This document shows, piece by piece, positions 7,374-15,437 of a stretch of 64,000 nt of DNA. A program made the position numbers and the translations under genes. The notes beneath the pieces are model-generated. The model was not told the origin of the DNA and did no database searches. It worked only from the letters and a program-made list of their open reading frames with translations. Source of the DNA: Pedobacter montanisoli (lineage in GTDB: Bacteria > Bacteroidota > Bacteroidia > Sphingobacteriales > Sphingobacteriaceae); contig NZ_JALGBH010000002.1 in assembly GCF_022809115.1 (NCBI RefSeq), positions 434,001 through 498,000 on the forward strand, in the 5' to 3' direction. Each line of letters begins with the position of its first letter. The stretch's first letter is position 1.

Positions 7374-7417
7374 TTTGTTTTAGGTCTGCAAATATTTTGT
7401 TTTAGGTCTGCAAATAT
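7374..7417 (-). repeat. Perfect 22-bp tandem duplication covering the GNAT promoter
   Basis: Bases 7374-7395 are repeated exactly at 7396-7417. Each copy contains CAAATAT on the plus strand; copy two continues as CAAATATA, so the minus strand reads TATATTTG (7418-7411), an exact -7 box, while copy one reads AATATTTG. It duplicates the promoter core for the GNAT-map unit. Confidence 0.9.
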
Positions 7418-7430
7418 AACGAATAAGCTG

Positions 7431-8507
7431 TTAGTTGTGTTTTTGTAATGTTTCTAAGGCCACTTTGGCTATCTCGCGAGTTATTTGTGTAGGCGAATTG
7501 CAATCGCAGTTGCTCAGTCCGAGTACATAGATATCTGCTGAGGGTATGTAAACGCCCATAGTTTTAAAGCCAAATATACTACCACCATGTTCTCTTGTAG
7601 GACTCTGGTTAATGTTTTTAAGGTGCCAGCCATAGCCATAAGTGAATTCCTCGCCGTTGTTCAGTTTGTATTTGCTGAAAGCTTTTTTGGCAGTTTCGGC
7701 TTTGATGAGCAGGTTATGATTTAAAGCATTTTGCCATTTCAGCATATCTGCAGCGGTTGACATTAATGCACCTGAAGCGTAGGGAATGCTAAAATTGATG
7801 ATAGTTTTATTGACATAGCCGTTTTCTTTTTTATGGTAACCATAGGCTCTTTTGTAAATGAGCTGCCTGTCTGTAGCGTAATAAGAGTTATGCATTTCTG
7901 CTTTTTCAAAGATGTGGGTTCTGATAAAATCGGCGTAGGTTTGCCCTGAAACCAGTTCTATAATATAGCCCAACAATACATAACCCGAATTGTTATAATC
8001 GAACTTTTCGCCTGGCGCAAAATCAACAGGTTCGTTCTTAAAGAAATCGACCATGGTTTTAGGTGTCATTTCTCTTTGGGCAATTTCATTGAGCGATTTC
8101 ATTTTGGTGAAATCTTTGATGCCCGAAGTATGTGTTAACAGGTGATGAATGGTTATTTTATCTCCTGATGGGTAATCGGGAATGTATTTGCTGATGGCAT
8201 CTTGTACCTGTAATTTACCTTGTTCTTCTAAAATGAGTACAGCTATTGCAGTAAACTGTTTGGTCATAGAACCCAGCTGAAATACATCTTGAGACGTAAG
8301 ATTTACATCTAATTCTAAGTTGGCCTTACCAAAGGCTTTTTGGTAAATGATGTTTCCTTTTTGGGCAATCATAAATACGCCGCCCGGTCCGTTCTGATCT
8401 TTAAATTCGCTCAGGATAATGCTGTCGGCTTTTTTGTTGAGATTTTGCGCATGAACCTTATTTAAGGATATACCAAATATCATCAACAGGTATAAGATTG
8501 TTTTCAT
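7431..8507 (-). CDS. Serine hydrolase, beta-lactamase class C family
   Basis: 358 residues with a signal peptide (cleavage after VHAQ-like region, about residue 21), so exported. The penicillin-binding fold motifs are SMTKQF (SxxK nucleophile, about 81-84), YNNSGY (YxN, about 165-170) and, toward the C-terminus, HGGSIFGF in place of the KTG box. Family members are DD-peptidases, esterases or beta-lactamases; the HGG variant is typical of the AmpC-like esterase/peptidase group rather than true AmpC. A TATGGCT/AGCCATA inverted repeat (8507-8513, 8524-8530) overlaps the start. No operon partner. Confidence 0.88.
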   Translation of the reverse strand: MKTILYLLMIFGISLNKVHAQNLNKKADSIILSEFKDQNGPGGVFMIAQKGNIIYQKAFGKANLELDVNLTSQDVFQLGSMTKQFTAIAVLILEEQGKLQVQDAISKYIPDYPSGDKITIHHLLTHTSGIKDFTKMKSLNEIAQREMTPKTMVDFFKNEPVDFAPGEKFDYNNSGYVLLGYIIELVSGQTYADFIRTHIFEKAEMHNSYYATDRQLIYKRAYGYHKKENGYVNKTIINFSIPYASGALMSTAADMLKWQNALNHNLLIKAETAKKAFSKYKLNNGEEFTYGYGWHLKNINQSPTREHGGSIFGFKTMGVYIPSADIYVLGLSNCDCNSPTQITREIAKVALETLQKHN

Positions 8508-8636
8508 ATGGCTTTATGACAACAGCCATAGGAGAGAGGTTGCACCTTTTGCAAAATATTTTAACATGAGTTTGGAATAATCAAAAAAACGAATTTCTTG
8601 ACACGAACCCACGTTATTTTAAGGTGGTTCTTGATT

Positions 8637-9800
8637 TTATGAATCTTTTTCCTTTTTCTCAGTATAGGCTTCGTAGTATAAACTATTGGGTTTCAGGTAA
8701 ACTACATTATGTTGAAAATCTAGTATGGTATTGAATCTTTTCAGTACTTCGTTGCCTAAAATATGGATGTTTTCATTTTTTAAAGGTTTGTTGCCTGTTA
8801 AAACTTGTACTGGAACATCTTTTAATTCATGGTTGCCCAGTTTAAGACTGTTTAGATCGGAAGTAATTACCGGAATCTCATTGCCCATGGCGCCTCGCAT
8901 GATCACTTTTTTGATGACTTCCATTTTTTCTACAGGAAATTTATGCTGTTTCAGCAGGTCGTTGTCGAGCATGGCGGTTCTCTGGTAGCCGGTATCAAAA
9001 AGGAACCAGTCTTTGTTTGCTATTCCGCTTTGAGCCATTGTTCCTGATACCAAAAAAATATTGCTGAAATAGCGTATATCCAATTTACTGTAGGCTTTAT
9101 CTTTTGCAATGTTCGTAGGTAGTTTAGAGTGCACGATCATCAGGTTTTTATCGTAATTGAGTTCTACGATCATACCGTCAAACAGATCCCAGCCAAACCT
9201 ACCGTCGGTTTCGTGCCCGGTTAGCTCTGTATCAAAAACATGGGCTTTGTAGGTCTGTTTTCCAATTTTAAGTTCATAAGGTGTATTGTAAAGCTTTAAG
9301 TCTGATTTAATCTTGTTTTTCAATACATTACGGGGCAATACGATCTCTGTAGTACCGCTATCAAAATTGAGGTTTAAGGTGTCTTTGGCATTGAGCACTG
9401 CTTTTACATAAATGGTGTTTTCTTTATTGATGATCAGTGGAATAGTATCGTGTATTTGGGGGTTGATCTTGCTGAAATCTTTATGCGCTGGGCTTTGTAT
9501 GCGGGTATAACATGAATCTTTGCCATTTAGCAGCACAATAAAATCCTTGCTTTCTCCCGGTTTTAGCTTGAAACTTAAGGAATCGACATCGGTTTTGAAT
9601 TTGATCAGTGTAGCTTTGGTCAATTTGTTTGTGCTGAAAACATCTGTTTTTATTTTAGGGTCTATGTTCCAGTTATTGATCTCGTTATTTTCTGTGTAGA
9701 TCTTGGCTTTGTTTGAACTTGCTTTTATAAGGGGAAGCTGCTTCTGCGCAAAACAAAGGTTGCCGATGAGGACGAAAGGAAAGAGAATGCTTTTTTTCAT
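8637..9800 (-). CDS. Exported retropepsin-like aspartic protease protein
   Basis: 387 residues with a signal peptide (cleaved near LCFAQ, about 18). Two half-motifs typical of clan AA aspartic peptidases are seen: LNFDSGTTEIVLP (about 146-158) and WFLFDTGYQRTAML (about 266-279), suggesting two retropepsin-like lobes in one chain rather than a dimer. Similar Bacteroidota proteins are annotated as aspartyl protease; catalysis is unproven. The DoxX-type gene 7 bases upstream is in the same operon, so a joint role in periplasmic or membrane protein processing or redox is possible. Confidence 0.75.
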   Translation of the reverse strand: MKKSILFPFVLIGNLCFAQKQLPLIKASSNKAKIYTENNEINNWNIDPKIKTDVFSTNKLTKATLIKFKTDVDSLSFKLKPGESKDFIVLLNGKDSCYTRIQSPAHKDFSKINPQIHDTIPLIINKENTIYVKAVLNAKDTLNLNFDSGTTEIVLPRNVLKNKIKSDLKLYNTPYELKIGKQTYKAHVFDTELTGHETDGRFGWDLFDGMIVELNYDKNLMIVHSKLPTNIAKDKAYSKLDIRYFSNIFLVSGTMAQSGIANKDWFLFDTGYQRTAMLDNDLLKQHKFPVEKMEVIKKVIMRGAMGNEIPVITSDLNSLKLGNHELKDVPVQVLTGNKPLKNENIHILGNEVLKRFNTILDFQHNVVYLKPNSLYYEAYTEKKEKDS

Positions 9801-9807
9801 TTTTAGA

Positions 9808-10518
9808 TTATTTGCCTTTTACGGCATTATTGTATTGTTTTAATGCTTTATTAAGTGGCATGCCTTCCATATGGATGCTGTCGCAAAAACTTTTACAGGC
9901 TTCTGGGTTAGGACTATCTTTACATTGTTTCATGCAATCTGACAACGTATTGCGGGGCATAATGCTGTATATGTTGATGATGAACAAAACCAAGAAAACA
10001 ACCGATGCTGCTGCAATGGCGAAGAATTTTGTGGGAAATTTAGTGCTGATCACTGGCGGCTGTGGTGCTTGATCGCGCTTAAAGGGCAGTATGTATTTTA
10101 ACTTATCGTAATCCCAGCACAGTAGGTAGAGGTTTGCCAATACCATCAATGGCGATGACAATAAGGAGCCATCAAATCGTACTGCATGTGAAAGGATGCA
10201 TATATTGAGTATAATGGGGAAATACAAGAGCGCACCGAGCGTTGCCGTGCGGGGTATGAGCAGGAGCAGGGCCGCTGTAACCTGTAAAATGCCTATAAAA
10301 GTATAATAATAGCCTGTTAGGTGTAAAGCTTCCAAGTAATGCCCCATAGGGTGATTAACTGAAAGCGAGGTAAAGCGTTCGCCCATAATTTTTACCATAC
10401 CTGATGGTAAAAATCCGGCGGCTAAAGCAATGCGGTTAAATACCGTAAAATACCTGAGCCAGCGGTTTCCTTTTAAGTGGGCATGCAATTGATCTAATTT
10501 TGCAGCAAAGGACATCAT
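9808..10518 (-). CDS. DoxX-type membrane protein with twin CX3C tail
   Basis: 236 residues. Residues about 20-150 contain four hydrophobic helices of the DoxX/MauE-like fold, then a linker and a fifth helix (about 165-188, KFFAIAAASVVFLVLFIINI). After this helix comes a tail with C195, C199, C208 and C212, a CX3C-x8-CX3C pattern. This fits a disulfide-linked helical hairpin if the tail is periplasmic. It is co-transcribed with the aspartic-protease-like gene. Start is 10518 or 10515 (two Met in a row). DoxX proteins are often tied to thiol metabolism, but a function here is not established. Confidence 0.8.
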   Translation of the reverse strand: MMSFAAKLDQLHAHLKGNRWLRYFTVFNRIALAAGFLPSGMVKIMGERFTSLSVNHPMGHYLEALHLTGYYYTFIGILQVTAALLLLIPRTATLGALLYFPIILNICILSHAVRFDGSLLSSPLMVLANLYLLCWDYDKLKYILPFKRDQAPQPPVISTKFPTKFFAIAAASVVFLVLFIINIYSIMPRNTLSDCMKQCKDSPNPEACKSFCDSIHMEGMPLNKALKQYNNAVKGK

Positions 10519-10577
10519 ATTAATCGCTGTTGATGGGTTTGGAAGCGCTAAAATAGAATTTTAAATTTATTTGCAGT

Positions 10578-10964
10578 CTAATTCTTCGTTTCTTCTATAA
10601 AGGCCAGGATATAACCATCAGGATCTGCAATGTAAAATTCTTTGGCATAGGGCATGCTTCTTAAGGGCTGTACAATTTCTATCGATTCGGCTAAAACTTT
10701 GAGGTACAGGTCTTCAATGTTATCAACAGAAAAAGTAATATCGATATCTTGATTGTTTCTTTTCTGAATTCTTTCTTTTTGCAAGGGTTTGCCTAATTTA
10801 AGATGAATAGAGAAAGGATCTTTGCCCAGGACTGCATAAAAATCTTGGTAACGAAAGGCAAGATTGAAACCTAGTTTGCCTGTATAAAAATTAAGTGATT
10901 GCTCCAGATTGGCAACGAGCAATTGGGGACTCATCTTTTTTAAATGTGAATAGATGCTGCTCAT
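10578..10964 (-). CDS. VOC family (glyoxalase/bleomycin resistance fold) protein
   Basis: 128 residues made of two beta-alpha-beta-beta-beta modules: MSPQLLVANLEQSLNFYTGKLGF at the start and YAKEFYIADPDGYILAFIEE at the end, the latter being the usual metal/substrate site of the VOC superfamily (glyoxalase I, dioxygenases, bleomycin-type resistance). His in the first strand of glyoxalase I is not evident, so a specific enzyme cannot be named. Its ATG overlaps the previous gene's stop by 4 bases, so the two VOC genes are translationally coupled. Confidence 0.85.
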   Translation of the reverse strand: MSSIYSHLKKMSPQLLVANLEQSLNFYTGKLGFNLAFRYQDFYAVLGKDPFSIHLKLGKPLQKERIQKRNNQDIDITFSVDNIEDLYLKVLAESIEIVQPLRSMPYAKEFYIADPDGYILAFIEETKN

Positions 10965-11347
10965 AGCACATATTTTTGTTGTTTTAATTGGAAAACATTG
11001 CCTTCAGGATCTTCCCCATCGCACAGCAGGTAAGCATAATCATCGTAGGTTTTAATTGCTCTCATGGCTACACCTTGCTCTAGTAAATGTGTTCTTACTT
11101 TATGGATGTCGTCTTCTATTTCAAAAACCAGTTTGGTATTGTTGTCAAATTTATAGCCTTCTTTGATTTGGTCTGCATAGGTTTCTCCCATTTTATGCAA
11201 ACCAATTTTAAACGCACCGGCACTTAAGAGTACCCATATGGGCAAATCTTCTTCAAGGATCTGGAGCTTTAGAATTTCGGTGTAGAATGTTTTCAACCGC
11301 TCAACATTTTGCACATATAGTATAACTGAATCGAGTTTGAATTTCAT
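10961..11347 (-). CDS. VOC family protein
   Basis: 128 residues from ATG 11347 (MKFKLDSVILYVQN); a TTG start at 11377 would add ten residues but the fold begins at the ATG, which is preferred. The N-terminal module reads LDSVILYVQNVERLKTFYTEILKL and the C-terminal module AYLLCDGEDPEGNVFQLKQ, both typical of the vicinal oxygen chelate fold. Overlaps the downstream VOC gene by 4 bases. Substrate unknown. Confidence 0.85.
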   Translation of the reverse strand: MKFKLDSVILYVQNVERLKTFYTEILKLQILEEDLPIWVLLSAGAFKIGLHKMGETYADQIKEGYKFDNNTKLVFEIEDDIHKVRTHLLEQGVAMRAIKTYDDYAYLLCDGEDPEGNVFQLKQQKYVL

Positions 11348-11418
11348 GATTCTGGGGTTTATTGTGATTATTGGCAAGCTATGAAAGATGGAATGTCAAT
11401 TCTGTCATTCTTAATTAC

Positions 11419-11991
11419 TTATTGCCCATCCACTATATAATTCAGTTCAGTTACTCCGCAGTTAAATTGTTGAGTAGTCAATAGCTTGAGTTTGATCTTG
11501 TCTTTGATATCTTTAAATAGGGGAATACCTTGTCCGAGGATGATAGGATTAACAAAGAGCCAATAGCCATCAATTAAATTTTGTTGAATTAGTGAATGTG
11601 TTGCCGTTGGACTACCAAAAAGTAAGATGTCTTCACCAGCTTGTTGTTTTATTTTATTTATATTCTCTGTAAGGTTACCATTAATAACTTGGGTGTTAAC
11701 CAAATCTGCACTATGTATTGTTCTTGACAGTACAACTTTGTGTACACGCTTGTACCATTTTGAATGTTCTATATCGTGCTTGCTTGCATTTGGCTTATTT
11801 CCTGCATTTGGCCAATAGCTCTCCATCATCTGGTAAGTTACCCGTCCGTATAGAGCAGTATCGCCTTTTTGTATACGCTTACCTACATGGTCAAAAATTT
11901 CTTGATCTACTTTGATCCAATCCATTTCTCCATTTGGTCCCGCTACAAAACCATCGAGCGATATGTGCATGAATGAAATAATTTTTCTCAT
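11419..11991 (-). CDS. RibD C-terminal/DHFR-like family protein
   Basis: 190 residues. The start MRKIISFMHISLDGFVAGPNGEMDWI is the first strand-loop of the RibD reductase / dihydrofolate-reductase-like fold, and DTALYGRVTYQMMESYWP plus DILLFGSPTATHSLIQQNLIDGYWLFVNPIILGQG form the NADPH-binding half. Usually annotated as dihydrofolate reductase family; not folA or ribD itself. Stands alone with a gap on both sides. The substrate is not predictable. Confidence 0.88.
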   Translation of the reverse strand: MRKIISFMHISLDGFVAGPNGEMDWIKVDQEIFDHVGKRIQKGDTALYGRVTYQMMESYWPNAGNKPNASKHDIEHSKWYKRVHKVVLSRTIHSADLVNTQVINGNLTENINKIKQQAGEDILLFGSPTATHSLIQQNLIDGYWLFVNPIILGQGIPLFKDIKDKIKLKLLTTQQFNCGVTELNYIVDGQ

Positions 11992-12083
11992 TTATCTTAT
12001 ACTTCTTTTAGCATTTTTGAAAAAGACATACTTGGTTTTATGGTTCTGGGTTGTTGAGTAAGAAAGAAATTTATTTAGTTTAT

Positions 12084-12479
12084 TCAATTAAAAGTAGCCC
12101 AAAAAAACACAACACTTAAATATACCCAAAATAATAGAAAAAGTATGTGTATCGATGTTTCAAATTTTTTCCCTTTCCAAAGTTTTGATGAATATATAAA
12201 AAGCTGAAAAAACAATCTAATTCCCCAAAAGATACCAAGCCCAAAAGTTATTGTTTTGCCAAGCTTTGTATGTATAAGGTCTGTTGCAGATGTTAGGCAT
12301 AATAAGCCAATTAAAAAAACAACCAAAGCAATAAAGAAAGTATGGACTTTCATCATTTGTCTATTAATTAAACTCACTGAGTTTAATTCTTTTTTCCAGT
12401 TGAAATACTTTGGAAAAAAGATATGTATAAATGACAAAAACATTAATAATGATCCAATTATTTTAAAATGTATTTTCAT
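12084..12479 (-). CDS. Membrane protein of the AT-rich cassette
   Basis: 131 residues from ATG 12479 (MKIHFKIIG); a TTG at 12488 would add three. Four hydrophobic helices (about 5-22, 44-64, 73-95, 105-128), very Phe/Ile/Leu-rich. Family not recognised. The first 17 bases overlap the upstream methyltransferase-like gene, so it is the last gene of the four-gene overlapping cassette (12084-14334). Base composition is as AT-rich as its partners. Confidence 0.75.
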   Translation of the reverse strand: MKIHFKIIGSLLMFLSFIHIFFPKYFNWKKELNSVSLINRQMMKVHTFFIALVVFLIGLLCLTSATDLIHTKLGKTITFGLGIFWGIRLFFQLFIYSSKLWKGKKFETSIHILFLLFWVYLSVVFFWATFN

Positions 12480-13218
12480 TTTTCTCAAGTATAAAAGTTG
12501 TAATGAATGGTGTCGTTTTAATCTCTTGTTTTACAATTAAACCAGCTTGATTAAATGTTTGTAACCATGATTTTCGAGAATAAAAATGAAAAAAGCCTAT
12601 TGTATAGGCTAAGAAATTTTTCCAATCTCGTAAATGTTCTGTAACTAAAATTTGTCCTACTGGTTTTGTAACACGATTAAGTTCCTTAAAAAATTGCACT
12701 CTTTCATTCTTATTTCTTATTTCGTGTGCTGATAAAATTACGAGTGATTTGTCAAAAGTGTTTTTTTGGAAAATAAGCTGCTTGGTTTCAACAAATATTG
12801 TTTGTGGATTAGGAGGATATAGTTTTCGCGCTCTTTTTATAGATTTTTCTGTGTGTTTAACTGGATTATAAAAATCACAGATTGTTAAATTTGCGTTTGG
12901 AAATTTATTGCTAATAATTTCACTTGTTTCATCAAAACCTGCATTAATATTCAAGATTTTTTTGTAGTCAGCGTTTTTAACCCATCCGAGAAGATACAAG
13001 TCTGATAAATCATAAATATAAAAGGAAACCAATAAGGAAATAATTATTGTAAATATTGCTATTGTACTACTGATAATTAGTAAGTTTTGAATATGAGGGG
13101 AGAATTGGTTTTTGCATACGATCAAAACAATAAAAATAATAACCGCCATAAGGTAAAAATGACTGTTAAAGCAAATGATATTTAATACGCCTTGTAATGG
13201 TTTTCTATTTAATTCCAT
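12463..13218 (-). CDS. Membrane-anchored methyltransferase-like protein
   Basis: 251 residues. Two N-terminal hydrophobic helices (about 12-32, 46-66) precede a class I SAM-methyltransferase-like domain from about 80: ILNINAGFDETSEI occupies motif I, NLTICDFYNP the acidic strand-2 end, and KSLVILSAHEIRNK and the GQILVTEHLRDW region motifs IV-V. Motif I is degenerate (usual GxGxG reduced to one Gly), so SAM binding is uncertain. It overlaps both flanking genes (10 and 17 bases), showing translational coupling. Substrate unknown; lipid or membrane substrate is inferred from the anchor. Confidence 0.65.
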   Translation of the reverse strand: MELNRKPLQGVLNIICFNSHFYLMAVIIFIVLIVCKNQFSPHIQNLLIISSTIAIFTIIISLLVSFYIYDLSDLYLLGWVKNADYKKILNINAGFDETSEIISNKFPNANLTICDFYNPVKHTEKSIKRARKLYPPNPQTIFVETKQLIFQKNTFDKSLVILSAHEIRNKNERVQFFKELNRVTKPVGQILVTEHLRDWKNFLAYTIGFFHFYSRKSWLQTFNQAGLIVKQEIKTTPFITTFILEKNENTF

Positions 13219-13943
13219 TTTTCAATTTTACCCTTTTTCCAATAATAAGGAACATTTCTAATCTCAAAGGAGCTAGCTAAAATTATATTTTTAAGTCTTA
13301 AGTTATCCAGAAAATCAAAGGAATAACTTTGAATATTTACAGGTTCAGGTTTCCAGTTTTGGCGAACTCCTTCAATGATAAGTATGGTTTTATGATTATT
13401 GTTGTAAGTAAATGTATATGGTAAAGGACCCGAAAATTTTCTAGCGTCCTTCCAATCAGAAAAAGGTGAAGATTCGGGAATTTGTATCTTGTCTTTTGTT
13501 TGTTCAACCATAATCTGAAATTTTGATTTTTCTGATCTTATGATCTTCAAAGAGCTTTTTGTTGCATGTTGAATATCTGTTGTCGTGTAATTGTAATGCG
13601 TAAAAATATTACCAAAAAATTTCATTTTCTTTTTATCAGTTTCTGATTTGATAATATACAATCCTCTTAAACGTTTTCCTGAATTGTTGGTATAGCGAAC
13701 AAATATTCTGTAACCTATCAAAAAGAATTTATTACCCAAAAACTTAGGGAAACCTTTGGGTCTAAGTTCTGATGTTTGAACCATCGCCACAGCAATAAAT
13801 GCCCATTTATTCTGAAAGGTATCAAGTTCTAAACATTCGGGTATGAGATTTTGCAGTTGTTCTTTTGGAACGGCAAAAGTCAGTACAAGTGAATTGTTAA
13901 AAAATGCTTCAACAGCAAAAGGGTGATTTTTTAGAAACTCCAT
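13209..13943 (-). CDS. DUF2071 family protein
   Basis: 244 residues matching the DUF2071 pattern: VLTFAVPKEQLQNLIPECLELDTF near the start, the FFLIGYRIFVRYTNNSGKRLRGLYIIKSETD core (about 90-120) and a Trp/Pro-rich C-terminus. DUF2071 (YqjF-like) is related in fold to acetoacetate decarboxylase but has no assigned function. Starts one base after the DoxX-like gene and overlaps the methyltransferase-like gene by 10 bases. Confidence 0.82.
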   Translation of the reverse strand: MEFLKNHPFAVEAFFNNSLVLTFAVPKEQLQNLIPECLELDTFQNKWAFIAVAMVQTSELRPKGFPKFLGNKFFLIGYRIFVRYTNNSGKRLRGLYIIKSETDKKKMKFFGNIFTHYNYTTTDIQHATKSSLKIIRSEKSKFQIMVEQTKDKIQIPESSPFSDWKDARKFSGPLPYTFTYNNNHKTILIIEGVRQNWKPEPVNIQSYSFDFLDNLRLKNIILASSFEIRNVPYYWKKGKIEKWN

Positions 13944-13944
13944 A

Positions 13945-14334
13945 TCAGCTTTGCAGATGCAATTTTTTGTTCAGTATAAATTCATTGTAATAAATAAGGC
14001 CCATAAATATAAGCGCATAAATTATATTTAATCTGCCCCACAGAAGTAGGTCAGGAGCGATCATAAATTCTATAATATTCATTATCCCAATAATTACAAT
14101 CTGAATGATAGCATTTATTCTGGATTTAAATCTTATCAAAATCCAAAAAGCCATAATAATTTCAGATGACCCAATTAAAATCGTTAAAGGTCTTGAAAAA
14201 TCATTTCCCAAAATCCTTCCAACAATTTGTTCGTGTCTTGGTATAAGATTTAATACTTTACAGAAGAGGCCATTTGTTAACCAGACTATTGAAATAAAAT
14301 ACATTAATATTTTATGTTTTTTCTCGTCTGCCAC
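13945..14334 (-). CDS. DoxX-like membrane protein
   Basis: 129 residues, four hydrophobic helices (about 8-27, 50-68, 74-92, 98-118), fitting the DoxX-like group often found beside DUF2071. It starts at GTG 14334; no ATG fits the conserved N-terminal helix. First gene of the AT-rich cassette, with one base separating it from DUF2071. A function in the cassette, for example quinone or thiol chemistry in the membrane, is inference only. Confidence 0.8.
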   Translation of the reverse strand: MADEKKHKILMYFISIVWLTNGLFCKVLNLIPRHEQIVGRILGNDFSRPLTILIGSSEIIMAFWILIRFKSRINAIIQIVIIGIMNIIEFMIAPDLLLWGRLNIIYALIFMGLIYYNEFILNKKLHLQS

Positions 14335-14363
14335 TATTTGTATGATTGCTGATTACGTTTATT

Positions 14364-14371
14364 CAAATGTA
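14364..14371 (-). promoter_or_regulatory. -7 element before the AT-rich cassette
   Basis: TACATTTG on the minus strand, 29 bases before the GTG at 14334. No TTG was seen at 18-21 bp, so support is partial. Confidence 0.45.
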
Positions 14372-14482
14372 AGAAATAATAAATGTCATTTATGTTACAA
14401 TACGATGTTAATTGTACTTTTCATAAATGAGACAACAAGCTACAGCTCTTTATTGTAATTTCCATATCCGCCTATCTTTTGT

Positions 14483-14490
14483 TAGTTTTG
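14483..14490 (+). promoter_or_regulatory. -7 element before the EVE gene
   Basis: TAGTTTTG matches TAnnTTTG, 36 bases before the ATG at 14527. In-frame upstream Met codons inside this element would be untranscribed, supporting the 14527 start. Confidence 0.5.
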
Positions 14491-14526
14491 GTTCAATTCA
14501 TTTACAATTATTTTATACAGATATAT

Positions 14527-14931
14527 ATGAACCATTGGTTAGTAAAATCGGAGCCTGTTAAATACAGTTGGGAGCAGTTTAATAAAGACGGTCAAACTTT
14601 TTGGGATGGCGTTAGAAATTATCAGGCCCGCAACAATTTAAAAGAAATGAAGAAAGGCGACCTGGTTCTGTTTTACCATAGCAATGAAGGTAAGCATGTG
14701 GTGGGCGTAGCAAAAGTAGTCAAAGAATTTTATCAGGATCCAACCACATCGGATCCTAACTGGGTTGTGGTAGATCTTGCTCCTGTAGAAAGCTTGAAAA
14801 ATCCGGTAAGCCTAGATCAGATTAAGGCTGAAGAAAGCCTGAAAGATATTGCATTGGTACGTCAGGGCCGTTTATCGGTTATGCCGTTAAAGGCAACTGA
14901 ATTTGATAAGATATTGGAAATGGGTAGCTAA
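14527..14931 (+). CDS. EVE domain protein
   Basis: 134 residues from ATG 14527 (MNHWLVKSEP). EVE proteins have a PUA-like fold that reads modified bases in nucleic acids; the hallmarks MNHWLVKSEP, FWDGVRNYQARNNLKEMKKGDLVLFYHS and DPNWVVVDLAPV are present in order. The full domain spans the protein, which is the usual small bacterial form (about 135-160 residues). Its TAA overlaps the next ATG by one base (TAATG), so the following exported-protein gene is coupled to it. Confidence 0.93.
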   Translation: MNHWLVKSEPVKYSWEQFNKDGQTFWDGVRNYQARNNLKEMKKGDLVLFYHSNEGKHVVGVAKVVKEFYQDPTTSDPNWVVVDLAPVESLKNPVSLDQIKAEESLKDIALVRQGRLSVMPLKATEFDKILEMGS

Positions 14932-15437
14932 TGAAAACATTTTTAATTGCTTTTGCTTTAATACTGATAGGTTGTTCCTTAAAGGCGCAACAGAATTGGG
15001 AAGTTAAAGTAAGTACTTATTCTTATAAACCTGTTTGGGGGAGATTGAAAAAAGTAAATACAGAAGGTATAGGCATTGAAGATAAGAAAGGCAATTATTA
15101 TATATTCAGACCAACAGAAATCCGTTCTGTTAAAATCAAGGAAAAAGGTTTAGGCTTTGGGGAAGCAGTTGGAGGTGGAACTTTATTGGGTTTAGGCATA
15201 GGTATTTCTGTATGGTCTTTAGATAAAGAAGGAAATAATACCGGTAGCATGGCTAAACTTACAGCCGCATTAACCGCTACAGGAGCGGTAGCTGGAGGGC
15301 TGGTTGGTGGTGTGGCTGTACTGATACGCAAAGGTTTTACCTTAAAAGTTAAAGGAAATCCTGATTACTTCAATGCCAACTATAATCGCTTGGAACCTTA
15401 CGTAGATCGTACTGAAATTAAGTATGTAAGCTATTAA
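14931..15437 (+). CDS. Small exported protein with Gly-rich hydrophobic segments
   Basis: 168 residues. N-terminal signal MKTFLIAFALILIGCSLKA could be a lipobox (LIGC) or a signal peptidase I site after KA. The body has an IFRPTEIRSVKIKEKGLG segment and two Gly-rich hydrophobic stretches (about 78-95 and 110-128) reminiscent of glycine zippers, so it may insert in a membrane. No family recognised. Couples to the EVE gene by TAATG and overlaps the convergent antiporter by 4 bases. Confidence 0.75.
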   Translation: MKTFLIAFALILIGCSLKAQQNWEVKVSTYSYKPVWGRLKKVNTEGIGIEDKKGNYYIFRPTEIRSVKIKEKGLGFGEAVGGGTLLGLGIGISVWSLDKEGNNTGSMAKLTAALTATGAVAGGLVGGVAVLIRKGFTLKVKGNPDYFNANYNRLEPYVDRTEIKYVSY

